Below, piece by piece: positions 54,001-62,115 of a stretch of 64,000 nt of DNA (within the stretch, counting starts at the first letter, position 1; each line of letters begins with the position of its first letter). The notes under the pieces were generated by a model, which was given only the letters and a program-made list of their open reading frames with translations, ran no database searches and had not been told where the DNA came from. The stretch is from DAOUJI01 sp965197415. GTDB lineage: Bacteria > Chloroflexota > Dehalococcoidia > Lucifugimonadales > JAGWBF01. The translations under genes were made by a program, and so were the position numbers. The stretch covers positions 1,550,001-1,614,000 of the forward strand of contig OZ240207.1 of the NCBI GenBank assembly GCA_965197415.1, read 5' to 3'.

Positions 54001-54278
54001 GCTTGGGCCGTTCTCTGCAACAACGGCAGAGGATGCCGTGAACCGTTGAAGAATCCCTACTTCGGCGTCAGAATGGTCATCACCAAATCCGGCGTCTATT
54101 CACCATGTCCCACTTCACAAGGATGACACCAGAGGGTATTTTATTGGGGAACAATACATTAGAGTAACCGGAAGGTTCCCAAGGGATTTGGGACCGTAGC
54201 TTGAAAAACTTTGTGGCTTTGCCGGGGGTCTGATTAGCCCTAACGTAAACCACAAATATTCGTGCGTGACTTGGGGGT
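54001..54278. other. Leader of the restriction-modification module
   Basis: 278 bp, comparatively A/T-rich, without a supported gene. It contains the 12-mer GATTTGGGACCG at 54185-54196 that recurs at 56185-56196 on the far side of the module. It is long enough to hold an own promoter, but none with both hexamers was recognised. Confidence 0.5.
54185..54196 (+). repeat. 12-bp direct repeat flanking the restriction-modification genes, left copy
   Basis: GATTTGGGACCG, exactly repeated at 56185-56196, 2000 bp away. The two copies bracket the methyltransferase and endonuclease genes closely and could mark an inner module border. Confidence 0.5.
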
Positions 54279-55562
54279 GTGGTGACGGGCAACTTTCACG
54301 ACCTGGCCTTTACGGCCAACCGCGAAGCTCCACTCCATCGGTGGGTACCATGGATCGCCGGGTATTCGAAGACGTTCGTCGAGGAAGCGTTAGGTCGCCA
54401 TGCCACGGCCGAAAGCGTAGTTCTCGATCCGTTTGCCGGTGTCGGGACTACGCTGATTGAAGCCGACCTCGCTGGGCATGAGGCAATCGGCTTTGAAATC
54501 AACCCCTACGCAACGTTCGCAGCTCGAACCAAGCTGACGGCGCACCGTATTGATTCCAGTAGGCTCCGCGAGGCCATCGGCGCACTCTGGTCCTTCGGAC
54601 GTAAGGTGAGTGCTAACGGCGTCGAGCCTCACACGGCTCCACCAGCGGGATTTCGCACAAGAACGCCGTTCTATAGTCCCAAGGTGCTTCGGAAAGTCTT
54701 ATTAACTCTGGATTTCATTGACCAGGACCTAGACCCCCGCCTGTCGGAGGTTTTCCAGCTAGCGTTTGCTTCAACTATGGTGCAATACTCGAACTACTCC
54801 TACGAGCCCAGCTTGGGGCGGAAATCGACAGCGCGGCGCCCTGACGTGACGGACTTTCCTGTCATCGAGACTGTGGCGGAGAAGTTGTCCCAGATGGCCG
54901 ATGACGCCGACTGGTATCGGCACACGCGTGTAAGGAACCAGCGAAGGGACGGGCGAGTAATCGCTCAATCGTTCTTTGACGGCTATCGAAATCTGCTGGC
55001 GGGAAGCGTGGACTTGATAGTGACTTCACCCCCATACCTGAACAACTACCACTATAACCGGAACACCCGACCTCATCTCTACTGGCTAGGATTGTGCAAC
55101 ACCACGCAAGACCTGAAACACCTTGAATACATGAATTTCGGAACCTATTGGCAGAACGCAAGAGAGCTTGACAACGTGGAATTGGACCCGCTGGCCTACG
55201 ATGAGGAGATTGAGGACAGTATTGCTGAAATACGCCGGAAAAACCCTGAAAAAGGCATCTATGGTGGACGGGGATGGGCAAACTATGCTGCGTTGTACTT
55301 CAACGATTGTGCACGGTTTCTAAATGGCGCTAGATGGTGTCTACGTTCGGGCGGCACCGCTCTGGTCGTGATAGGGAACAGCATTCTCCAAGGGGTGCCC
55401 ATTCCTACCGACCGGTTTCTTGCGACGATTGCCGAACGATGCGGGCTGGAAACCGTAGACATTCATAGACCACGGCACAAAAGGGTCGGCAACAGCATCG
55501 TTGACTCTCGTGTACCCGGCAGTGGCCGCCTCTACGAATCGGTTGTGGAACTGAAATCATGA
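54279..55562 (+). CDS. Amino-group DNA methyltransferase, alpha-like motif order
   Basis: 427 residues. SAM-binding motif I VVLDPFAGVGTTLIEADLAG lies near residues 47-66 and the catalytic motif IV TSPPYLNNYHY near residue 249, with about 180 residues between them that probably hold the target-recognition region. The I-TRD-IV order is that of alpha-class enzymes; SPPY is common in N4-cytosine and some N6-adenine methyltransferases. Start GTG 54279 (or 54282) follows GGGGG. It overlaps the endonuclease gene by ATGA and should protect host sites against it. Confidence 0.85.
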   Translation: MVTGNFHDLAFTANREAPLHRWVPWIAGYSKTFVEEALGRHATAESVVLDPFAGVGTTLIEADLAGHEAIGFEINPYATFAARTKLTAHRIDSSRLREAIGALWSFGRKVSANGVEPHTAPPAGFRTRTPFYSPKVLRKVLLTLDFIDQDLDPRLSEVFQLAFASTMVQYSNYSYEPSLGRKSTARRPDVTDFPVIETVAEKLSQMADDADWYRHTRVRNQRRDGRVIAQSFFDGYRNLLAGSVDLIVTSPPYLNNYHYNRNTRPHLYWLGLCNTTQDLKHLEYMNFGTYWQNARELDNVELDPLAYDEEIEDSIAEIRRKNPEKGIYGGRGWANYAALYFNDCARFLNGARWCLRSGGTALVVIGNSILQGVPIPTDRFLATIAERCGLETVDIHRPRHKRVGNSIVDSRVPGSGRLYESVVELKS

Positions 55563-56155
55563 CGACTCTCTACGACCCACTGACCTATGACAACCTCATG
55601 GCCGGCCTGGTACTGTACTTCATGAAGCAGAACAAGGTCCGGTTGGACCAAGCATCAGGCATAGAAGGCCCCGGAATATATTCGCTGTACTTTTCGGGGA
55701 CTTTGCCCATCTACGCACCTATCGCCAACAGCGAGAGCCCCATTTACGTCGGGAAGGCCATTCCACCCGGATCCCGCAAAGGGGACACGGTCAACGTTAA
55801 CACCCCCAGTCTACAACGTCGTATTACGGAACATGCTAAGTCCATCGCTCAAGCTGAAAACCTGGATACAGCCGAGTTCTGGTGTCGCCATCTGGCGGTA
55901 CAGCCGGTTTGGATTACCCTTGCGGAACGGTTCTTGATAGACTATTTCCGCCCGGTGTGGAATCTCAGTCTGGATGGGTTCGGTGACCACGATCCAGGCA
56001 GCGGTAGGCGGAACAGCGAGCGAAGTTGGTGGGACACAATGCACCCGGGTCGATCTTGGGCGTCGAATTTGCGGGCTGTCAAGACAACAAGCGGTTCGAC
56101 GGATCGGGTCAACGATTTTTGGTACGCTAACCAGACAGCACAAAGCAACGATTAG
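55559..56155 (+). CDS. Eco29kI-family GIY-YIG restriction endonuclease
   Basis: 198 residues: EGPGIYSLYFSG (GIY), SPIYVGKAIPPGSR (YVG), LQRRITEHAKSIAQAENLD, catalytic E in ITLAERFLIDYFRPVWN, and the Eco29kI-type end GFGDHDPGSGRRNSERSWWD, then HPGRSWA. Domain order and length match this type II restriction family, whose namesake cuts CCGCGG. The partner here is an amino-methyltransferase, so the specificity may differ. The start overlaps the methyltransferase stop. Confidence 0.87.
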   Translation: MTTLYDPLTYDNLMAGLVLYFMKQNKVRLDQASGIEGPGIYSLYFSGTLPIYAPIANSESPIYVGKAIPPGSRKGDTVNVNTPSLQRRITEHAKSIAQAENLDTAEFWCRHLAVQPVWITLAERFLIDYFRPVWNLSLDGFGDHDPGSGRRNSERSWWDTMHPGRSWASNLRAVKTTSGSTDRVNDFWYANQTAQSND

Positions 56156-56184
56156 TAGGGACAGGAGGTCCCCACCCAATCGAC

Positions 56185-56196
56185 GATTTGGGACCG
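56185..56196 (+). repeat. 12-bp direct repeat flanking the restriction-modification genes, right copy
   Basis: GATTTGGGACCG, 29 nt after the endonuclease stop and 17 nt before the third copy of the leuD-end repeat. Confidence 0.5.
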
Positions 56197-56213
56197 CCCG
56201 TCACCGACTGCGT

Positions 56214-56229
56214 CACACCATAACCTAGG
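56214..56229 (+). repeat. Direct repeat copy 3 (16 bp) at the right island border
   Basis: CACACCATAACCTAGG is identical to the last 16 bp of the leuD-end repeat. It overlaps the stop codon of the convergent MBL hydrolase gene, so this is the junction to the native chromosome. Confidence 0.88.
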
Positions 56230-56953
56230 CTCTGGCCCTAGGGGCGGGGCGGGGTATGAACCGCCAGGGGAACAGGGCCCAGGTGTATCCTTCGAGCATC
56301 CGTTCCAGCGCCGCTTTGGCGCCGCCCACCACGGGATTGCCGTGGCCTACGCACACCGTGTCGAAGTCCAGCGCTGCGATCCGGTCGATTGACCCGCGGT
56401 ATGCACCGAAGTCGGTGCCCGGAAACTGCACCGGACGGTGAAAACTCTTTCCGTCAGCGATGAGCATGTCTCCCGCAATGAGGACTCCGCGCTTTTCGTC
56501 CAGAAAACAAACACTGCCCGGCGTATGCCCAGGTGTGTGCAGGACTTTGACCCCATCCAGGACGGAAAGTTCGGCCCCATCGTCCAGCCGGCCTTGTGCT
56601 TGGATTCTACTCAGTAGGGGCAGGTTCCCCGGCAAGGAAATGAGCTGACCGGGATAATGAAGCGCCCTGCCTGAGCCGCCGCTCAGGGTGTCGTCGTCAT
56701 GGACAAGGACCTCGACGGCCGAATCGCCGAACAAGGCGCGAATGCTTCCCGTATGGTCGGGGTGGGAGTGGGTGAGAACAACCTGCTGCACGTCAGAGAC
56801 GGTGCGTCCGATGGACTCGATGTATCGGCGAATCTTGCCCGCATTGAAGGGCAGGGCCGCGTCCACCAGAGTCAGGGAGTCCGAGTCGACCAGGAGATAG
56901 ACGTTGCCGCCCCACGTGCCGTCCACTTTATGAATCCCCGGGACGACCTCCAC
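56225..56953 (-). CDS. MBL-fold metallo-hydrolase
   Basis: 242 residues. Metal-binding THSHPDH (H62, H64, D66, H67), HTPGHTPGSVCFLDEK and GDMLI provide the remaining ligands, with GHGNPVVGG near the end. The substrate (glyoxalase II-like thioester, lactone or other) cannot be told. It starts 4 nt after moaC and is the last gene of the rdgB-moaA-rnhA-moaC operon. It converges on leuD and the island. Confidence 0.88.
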   Translation of the reverse strand: MEVVPGIHKVDGTWGGNVYLLVDSDSLTLVDAALPFNAGKIRRYIESIGRTVSDVQQVVLTHSHPDHTGSIRALFGDSAVEVLVHDDDTLSGGSGRALHYPGQLISLPGNLPLLSRIQAQGRLDDGAELSVLDGVKVLHTPGHTPGSVCFLDEKRGVLIAGDMLIADGKSFHRPVQFPGTDFGAYRGSIDRIAALDFDTVCVGHGNPVVGGAKAALERMLEGYTWALFPWRFIPRPAPRARA

Positions 56954-56957
56954 AGAG

Positions 56958-57479
56958 CTACTCCAGATCCATGTCGCCGCTTTTCCCCCCGCGTTTACGA
57001 AGGAGCCGGACGTCCTGGATGCGCATAGCCCTGTCCACCGACTTGCACATGTCGTATATGGTCAGGGCAGCCACGGACACGGCTGTAAGAGCTTCCATCT
57101 CCACCCCCGTCTTGTGGGAGGTCCTGACTGCGGCGGTTATGTTGACCCCTCCCCGTTCCTCGTCCAGTTCCAGGTCCACACTGATGTTGTCGAGGGGGAT
57201 GGGATGGCACAGTGGAATCAGGCTGGAGGTCTGCTTGCCACCCATTATTCCGGCAATGCGGGCCACGGTGAGCACGTCCCCCTTCTTCATCAACCCTTCC
57301 CTGATCAGGCGCAACGTGTCAGGTTTCATCGAGACGAATCCCCCGGCCACCGCCTCCCGGTCAGTGACGGGCTTGTCTCCAACGTCGACCATAGAGGCGG
57401 CTCCTTGGGAGTCCAGGTGAGTCAGCCTTGACCCATCGCCAGTTGTAATTTCCGCTCTATCGTCCGCATCCATGCTCAT
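56958..57479 (-). CDS. moaC: Cyclic pyranopterin monophosphate synthase
   Basis: 173 residues: LTHLDSQGAASMVDVGDKPV, VARIAGIMGGKQTSSLIPLC, HPIPLDNISVDLELDE and the helix KTGVEMEALTAVSVAALTIY with DMCKSVDRAM, the active-site signature of MoaC. With MoaA it converts GTP to cyclic pyranopterin monophosphate for molybdenum cofactor. Starts 4 nt after rnhA. Confidence 0.96.
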   Translation of the reverse strand: MSMDADDRAEITTGDGSRLTHLDSQGAASMVDVGDKPVTDREAVAGGFVSMKPDTLRLIREGLMKKGDVLTVARIAGIMGGKQTSSLIPLCHPIPLDNISVDLELDEERGGVNITAAVRTSHKTGVEMEALTAVSVAALTIYDMCKSVDRAMRIQDVRLLRKRGGKSGDMDLE

Positions 57480-57483
57480 GCCC

Positions 57484-57966
57484 TCAACCAGTGTATCCAG
57501 AGTCGGCTGGCAACCCCTTCATCTTCGCGGACCCGACGGCCAGACTGTCGCACCGCTCGTTCTCCTTGTTGCCTGAGTGTCCCTTGACCCACTTGAACGT
57601 AACTTCGTGCTTGCCGCACAGGTCCAGCATCTTGTCCCAGAGGTCAGGGTTGAGGGCCTTCTCGCCCTTGGAGTTGCGCTTCCATCCGTTGGTTTTCCAG
57701 CGTTTAGCCCAGCCTTTGCTGATGGCGTTGACCACGTATTGGGAATCGCTGTAGAGGCTGACCGAACACGGCTCCTGAAGCTCCTCGAGGCCTACTATCA
57801 CGGCCACAATCTCCATGCGGTTGTTGGTGGTCAGTCGGAAGCCTCCTGAAAGCTCTTTGCGATGCTGCCCATAGAGCAGGACTACGCCGTATCCGCCGGG
57901 ACCCGGATTGCCCAGACAAGCGCCGTCGGTGTAGATGTCCACGTGCTTGTCCGTGAGGGCGTTCAC
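57484..57966 (-). CDS. rnhA: Ribonuclease HI
   Basis: 160 residues with the DEDD set visible: D14 (YTDGACLGNPGPGG), E52 (NNRMEIVAV), D74 (YSDSQYVVNAI) and the last aspartate in NERCDSLAVG. WVKGHSGNKENERCD contains the conserved histidine loop. It degrades the RNA strand of RNA-DNA hybrids. It sits within the moa operon, 5 nt after moaA. Confidence 0.96.
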   Translation of the reverse strand: MNALTDKHVDIYTDGACLGNPGPGGYGVVLLYGQHRKELSGGFRLTTNNRMEIVAVIVGLEELQEPCSVSLYSDSQYVVNAISKGWAKRWKTNGWKRNSKGEKALNPDLWDKMLDLCGKHEVTFKWVKGHSGNKENERCDSLAVGSAKMKGLPADSGYTG

Positions 57967-57971
57967 TCCAC

Positions 57972-59015
57972 CTAGCCTCCGATTTGGTACATTTCTATCT
58001 TGCGGGGGGCGGACTCCAGACCAGTAAACTCGGTGCGCAGTTCCGAATAGCGGTCCTCTCGGAGCCGCCAGATTCCAGCAATGACGTCTCTCAGCTGGTC
58101 GTCAGAGGCGCCGTCTCTGATGGGCCCGCGCAGGTCGGTCCCCTGGCTCGCGAAAAGGCAGGTGAAGAGCTTGCCGTCGGTGGAGAGGCGGGCGCGGGTG
58201 CAGTCGCCACAGAAGGGCTGAGTCACCGATGCAATGACCCCTATTTCGCCGGAACCGTCGGTGTAACGGTAACGGTTCGCCACCTCACCCACGTAGTTGG
58301 CCTCGACCGGTTCCAAAGGCATCTCGGCATTTATCGTGGCGACGATTTCGCTTGCAGGCGTGACCTGGTCCATCTTCCAACCGTTCAGGTTGCCCACGTC
58401 CATGTATTCGATGAACCTGACTATGTGGCCTGTTCCCTTGAAACGCCGCGCGAGGTCCACGACTGTATAGTCGTTGACGCCCTTTTGGACCACGGCGTTT
58501 ATCTTGATGGGACTGAGTCCGGCCTTCTCGGCGGCGGCTATCCCCTCCAGCACCCTCTCAGTGCCGTAGTTGCGGCCGTTCATGGCCTTGAAGACCTCTT
58601 CGTCCAGGGAGTCCAGGGACACGGTGATGCGCTGGAGTCCAGCGTCTTTCAAGGCTTGCGCTTGCTGGGCCAGCAGATAGCCATTGGTGGTCAGGGTGAG
58701 ATCATCGATGCCGTCGACGCCCGAAAGCAGGTCGACTAGACGCTCCAACCCGTTGCGGACCAGCGGCTCGCCGCCGGTGAGCCTGAGCTTATTGACCCCT
58801 AGCTGCGCAAAAATGGCGGCGAGGCGGGCAATCTCCTCGAAGTCCAGCAGCTCGCTGCGTTCCAGAAACTGGTAGCGCTCACCGTATATCTCGGCGGGCA
58901 TACAGTATGGGCAGCGGAAGTTGCACCGGTCCGTGACGGAGATACGCAGGTCCCTAACCGGGCGTCCCAGCTTGTCCTTGACGAGAGAGTCGGTTTTACG
59001 TCCGGTCTGTGTCAT
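57972..59015 (-). CDS. moaA: GTP 3',8-cyclase
   Basis: 347-residue radical SAM enzyme. N-terminal cluster C31-x3-C35-x2-C38 (CNFRCPYC), LRLTGGEPLVRNGL, and the second 4Fe-4S cluster in the C-terminal part (PFCGDCTRARLSTDGKLFTC). The protein ends in GG, required in MoaA. First step of molybdenum cofactor synthesis. Its ATG overlaps the rdgB stop by 4 nt. Confidence 0.97.
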   Translation of the reverse strand: MTQTGRKTDSLVKDKLGRPVRDLRISVTDRCNFRCPYCMPAEIYGERYQFLERSELLDFEEIARLAAIFAQLGVNKLRLTGGEPLVRNGLERLVDLLSGVDGIDDLTLTTNGYLLAQQAQALKDAGLQRITVSLDSLDEEVFKAMNGRNYGTERVLEGIAAAEKAGLSPIKINAVVQKGVNDYTVVDLARRFKGTGHIVRFIEYMDVGNLNGWKMDQVTPASEIVATINAEMPLEPVEANYVGEVANRYRYTDGSGEIGVIASVTQPFCGDCTRARLSTDGKLFTCLFASQGTDLRGPIRDGASDDQLRDVIAGIWRLREDRYSELRTEFTGLESAPRKIEMYQIGG

Positions 59016-59650
59016 GGTCTTACGAAAGTTTCCTGTGACGTTAAAGCCATGGATTTCAAGAGGCCGGCAGCTTTTCGAGCGGCCTGGCCCCGATGGCTAA
59101 GCAGGTTTTTCTCTTCCAGGGACAGTTCGGCGGTGGTCTTACCCAGGTGCGGCAGAAAGAACACGGGGTCGTAGCCGAACCCATTGGCTCCTTTGGGCTC
59201 GTACTGGATAACTCCCTCAACTACGCCATTCACCATACCAAAGTCCTCAGACGGCGACAGTATCGATATGACGCACCGGAACCGGCCCGCGCGCTTCTCC
59301 CAAGGCACGTCTTTCATGTTCTTCAGAAGCAGCTCCACTCTGTCCTCGTCGGTGAGGCCGGGGCCTCCATAGCGGGCCGAGTGTACACCCGGTTCGCCGG
59401 ACAGGGCGTCCACCTCCAGGCCCGAATCGTCGGCCAGGGTCAGCAGTCCCGTCAATGAGGCATAGAAGGACGCCTTCAGGCGGGCGTTCTCCTCGAAGGT
59501 GGCACCCGTTTCCTCCACCTCATCAGCGACCCCTTCATCATCCAGGGAGGTCAACCGGAAGGGGACGCCGTCGAGCAGCTCCCTCAACTCGACCATCTTG
59601 CCGGGATTCCGCGTGGCCACCAGCAGCTTAGAAAGATTCGTTTCGGTCAT
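59012..59650 (-). CDS. rdgB: XTP/dITP diphosphatase (RdgB/HAM1)
   Basis: 212 residues: LLVATRNPGKMVELRELLDG, LTLADDSGLEVDALSGEPGV, HSARYGGPGLTDEDRVELLL, PKGANGFGYDPVFFLP and NLLSHRGQAARKA, all RdgB signatures. Removes non-canonical purine nucleotides. It is the first gene of the operon that continues with moaA. Confidence 0.95.
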   Translation of the reverse strand: MTETNLSKLLVATRNPGKMVELRELLDGVPFRLTSLDDEGVADEVEETGATFEENARLKASFYASLTGLLTLADDSGLEVDALSGEPGVHSARYGGPGLTDEDRVELLLKNMKDVPWEKRAGRFRCVISILSPSEDFGMVNGVVEGVIQYEPKGANGFGYDPVFFLPHLGKTTAELSLEEKNLLSHRGQAARKAAGLLKSMALTSQETFVRP

Positions 59651-59716
59651 GCCTCAGAAATGCCTTGATTGTACTTGCCGATGTGTCATTCATGTTCGTG
59701 GATTATAGCGCCTGTA

Positions 59717-59836
59717 CCCCCTCTCCCTCGGGGAGAGGGTTGGGGTGAGGGCAGTTGGGTCATCCTCTTCAAGGTCTGGCTTGAATACTCCCTCGGTTCC
59801 CCCTCATCCCTACCTTCTCCCGCCAGGGGAGAAGGG
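59717..59836. repeat. Compound inverted repeat (CCCTCTCCC...GGGAGAGGG type)
   Basis: The left arm has CCCTCTCCC/GGGAGAGGG (59719-59739); the right arm has CCTTCTCCC/GGGAGAAGG (59813-59835). The flanks GGTTGGGGTGAGGG and CCCTCATCCCTACC are also inversely related (12 of 14). This resembles non-coding MITE-like repeats common in bacteria. Confidence 0.75.
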
Positions 59837-59927
59837 GAAGTCGCCGCCAATTCTCATAGTAACGGTGGCCTGGGTCTTAAGAGGCTCCAAGTAATTGTAT
59901 TACCTGAGCAGGCGTCGGGTAAAGTTT

Positions 59928-59953
59928 GAGGCCCGCCGGTTGGGGCGGGCCTC
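59928..59953 (-). terminator. Terminator after the FBP aldolase/phosphatase gene
   Basis: A 10-bp perfect stem GAGGCCCGCC/GGCGGGCCTC with a 6-nt loop, about 32 nt beyond the stop at 59985; followed on the minus strand by AAACTTTACC. Strong stem, weak T-run. Confidence 0.7.
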
Positions 59954-59984
59954 GTGCTCGTTGTGCCTAAATTCGGGGGCGGGG

Positions 59985-61157
59985 TTAGTCGGCGGTGGCC
60001 CGCTCGGGGATGGGGGCCTCCTCCTTGCCGTTGCGGAAACCGAACCGCTCCTCCAGGTTTCCGACGGTGGTGCGGAACCCGCCGTACTCCAACTCCGTGT
60101 AGGGCAGCATGGCAGGCCCTGACCAACCCTGGCTCCGCATCTCAAGCCCCTTCTCCTGGGCGCGGGTCCTGACCAGGTCCCAGGCCGGGTTGTCGAAGAA
60201 GTCAATGTAGGAACCGGAGAATTTGCCCTCGCCGTTCAGTGAGAACCCGACGCAAGAAACCAGCGGCAGGCAGTAGATGCCCGTGACCGCGGTGTTTATG
60301 GGAACCGGCATCAGAGGCATGTTGTGGGACCCGCGAGCGTCTCCGCCGATGAAGTGGGCCTTGGCGTAAGGCGAACTCAGCTCCTCTGGCGCCGGGAAGA
60401 TGCCCTGGTTGCGCACGATTGCCACCGGGTCATCCTTCCCCGTGTAGCTGCCGGCGATGTTGTGCAGCCGGGTGGCCGAGATGGACACGGCTCGCTGGTC
60501 GTGGGTCCTGGAGTAGATGCCGTCTATGCCGAACCGCTCGTTGTCCCGGAGCAACGCAGATATGTGGTAGTAGTCTTCCGGGGCGTTCAGCTTGATGATG
60601 CTGTCGCCGCCGACGTTGTTCATGTCGATGATGTGGAAGGTGAACCCCTTGATCATGTTGGGCAGCATAAGGCCCGCACAGTACATGGGGTCCGCGAAGC
60701 CCAGGAACATGGGCAGGTTGTAGGCGCCGGGGCCGCACTTGTCGGCAGCCAGCACCATGAAGGACTCGGCTGGCCTGACCCTGTTGGTCTTTACGGGGTC
60801 GTGGTCGAACTCAACTTCCGCCACAGCCGGACCGGCTCCCCGGATGTTTCCTGACGGTGCGTCCACCAGCAGGTCCTGCCCCGCTCCGTAGAGGCCGTGT
60901 TTGGACGCGATGGCAGTGGCTTCCAGGAAGGAGTTCCAAGCGAACTGGTGCACGTCGGTGTCGTCAGCGCCTCGAGTGTGGGAGCAGATGATGGCTATGT
61001 CGTCGCCGGTGTGGCACACAAAGGAGTCAATCAGCAGCCCGCTGCTTTCGGCGGACCGAGCAGCGGACCGGACAGCGTCCATCATCTCTTCGATAGGTTT
61101 GGTGTGGCCGCCCACGGAGCCGACGTCTGCCTTGAGAACGGAAAGGGTGATTTTCAT
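59985..61157 (-). CDS. fbp: Fructose-1,6-bisphosphate aldolase/phosphatase (archaeal type, class V FBPase)
   Basis: 390 residues of the bifunctional gluconeogenic enzyme. It starts KITLSVLKADVGSVGGHTKP, with metal-binding aspartates, and includes HTGDDIAIICSHTRG, GAGQDLLVDAPSGNIRGAGP, FLGFADPMYCAGLML, the Schiff-base region near YSRTHDQRAVSISATRLHNI and GSYIDFFDNPAWDLVR. Combines triose phosphates and dephosphorylates the product in one direction. Family mainly archaeal and deep-branching bacterial. It is transcribed alone. Confidence 0.93.
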   Translation of the reverse strand: MKITLSVLKADVGSVGGHTKPIEEMMDAVRSAARSAESSGLLIDSFVCHTGDDIAIICSHTRGADDTDVHQFAWNSFLEATAIASKHGLYGAGQDLLVDAPSGNIRGAGPAVAEVEFDHDPVKTNRVRPAESFMVLAADKCGPGAYNLPMFLGFADPMYCAGLMLPNMIKGFTFHIIDMNNVGGDSIIKLNAPEDYYHISALLRDNERFGIDGIYSRTHDQRAVSISATRLHNIAGSYTGKDDPVAIVRNQGIFPAPEELSSPYAKAHFIGGDARGSHNMPLMPVPINTAVTGIYCLPLVSCVGFSLNGEGKFSGSYIDFFDNPAWDLVRTRAQEKGLEMRSQGWSGPAMLPYTELEYGGFRTTVGNLEERFGFRNGKEEAPIPERATAD

Positions 61158-61413
61158 TCCACCACCTCCACTGCCTGACTAAGGTTTTTGATGCTCTAAC
61201 AAGGGCCGCTCTACCGTATGTCAGAGGTCCCTGAAAGCCAAGGTCAGTCTAGCAAACGAGGCGGGCGGGTGTCAAAAACCGCATCCATCTCCAAAAGGGC
61301 ATGGCTGGCCGACATCGTCAATGTCACGAACGGGTTTCGACTAATCCCAGCAGCGGTCATGCGGGAGGCGCCGAACCTGGGCGCCGTCCACCCAACCCTG
61401 CCTACGGCCAGGA

Positions 61414-62022
61414 CTACGGGTCGCAAACCGGAAGGCCAAGCTCAGCCACCTCATCGTCCGTCAACAGGTCACATAAACGCTCGGGTATGCATCCGGCGAA
61501 CTGATTGCCGATAACCACATCGGGTTCCGGGAACCCAGGAGGCGAATTCACACGAAGGACTTCACCGCCGAGGGCCAGCCTTTCCAGATCGGGAAGATCG
61601 CCCAGCTCGGCCGGTATCTCACCTCTCAGGTTGTTGTGGTCGAGGTACAGGTCTTCCAAGTTCGTAAGGTTGCCCAACTCCCGCGGTATCTCTCCGCTCA
61701 GGTTGTTCAAAGAGAGGTCCAGCTCTTCCAGCTCGGTGAGGTTGCCTAACGCCGAAGGTATCTCGCCACTCAGGTTGTTGAGGGCCAGAGACAGAACTTC
61801 CAGGCTGGTGAGACCGCCCAATTCTGGCGGCAGTTCCCCACCCAGGTTGTTGTCGTCAAGGGACAGAGAAACGACCCGCCCGTCTCCGTCAGTGATGACG
61901 CCGTACCAGTCTCCAATGGGGGCGTCGCTCAACCAACCCTCGTTGTCTTCCCAGTCCGGGCCTTCGGTGGCATGGTAGAAGACAACCAGCGCCTCCCTGT
62001 CCGAGGCCGATGGGGACGTCAT
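61414..62022 (-). CDS. Leucine-rich-repeat protein of plant-like type
   Basis: 202 residues, no signal peptide. The N-terminal cap is REALVVFYHATEGPDWEDNE (LRRNT_2-like), with W residues before the repeats. About five 24-residue repeats follow, of the form NLSGEIPSALGNLTELEELD. The end holds a cap with three cysteines (GCIPERLC and LPVC). The GxIP core is the plant-specific LRR class, also found in bacterial surface or secreted proteins. Binding role only inferred. AAGGAA precedes the ATG. It has no operon partners. Confidence 0.8.
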   Translation of the reverse strand: MTSPSASDREALVVFYHATEGPDWEDNEGWLSDAPIGDWYGVITDGDGRVVSLSLDDNNLGGELPPELGGLTSLEVLSLALNNLSGEIPSALGNLTELEELDLSLNNLSGEIPRELGNLTNLEDLYLDHNNLRGEIPAELGDLPDLERLALGGEVLRVNSPPGFPEPDVVIGNQFAGCIPERLCDLLTDDEVAELGLPVCDP

Positions 62023-62115
62023 TGTCCGTTCCTTCTCGGCGGCGAGATAGGTGAAGCCATTGGCGCGGTCCTGTGAATGTGGAAAACGATCAGCGCCCTT
62101 GTCCGTATCAGGGCG

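Larger units (their letters stand above)
59651..59984. other. Intergenic region with large palindromic repeat element
   Basis: 334 bp between two minus-strand genes. Besides the palindromic element (59717-59836) and a terminator (59928-59953), nothing coding is supported. Confidence 0.6.

Noticed and set aside
49414..56213. Integrase, transposase or tRNA explaining the leuD-end repeats
   Set aside because: Every sizeable reading in this interval belongs to the helicase, methyltransferase or endonuclease; no recombinase motif was seen.
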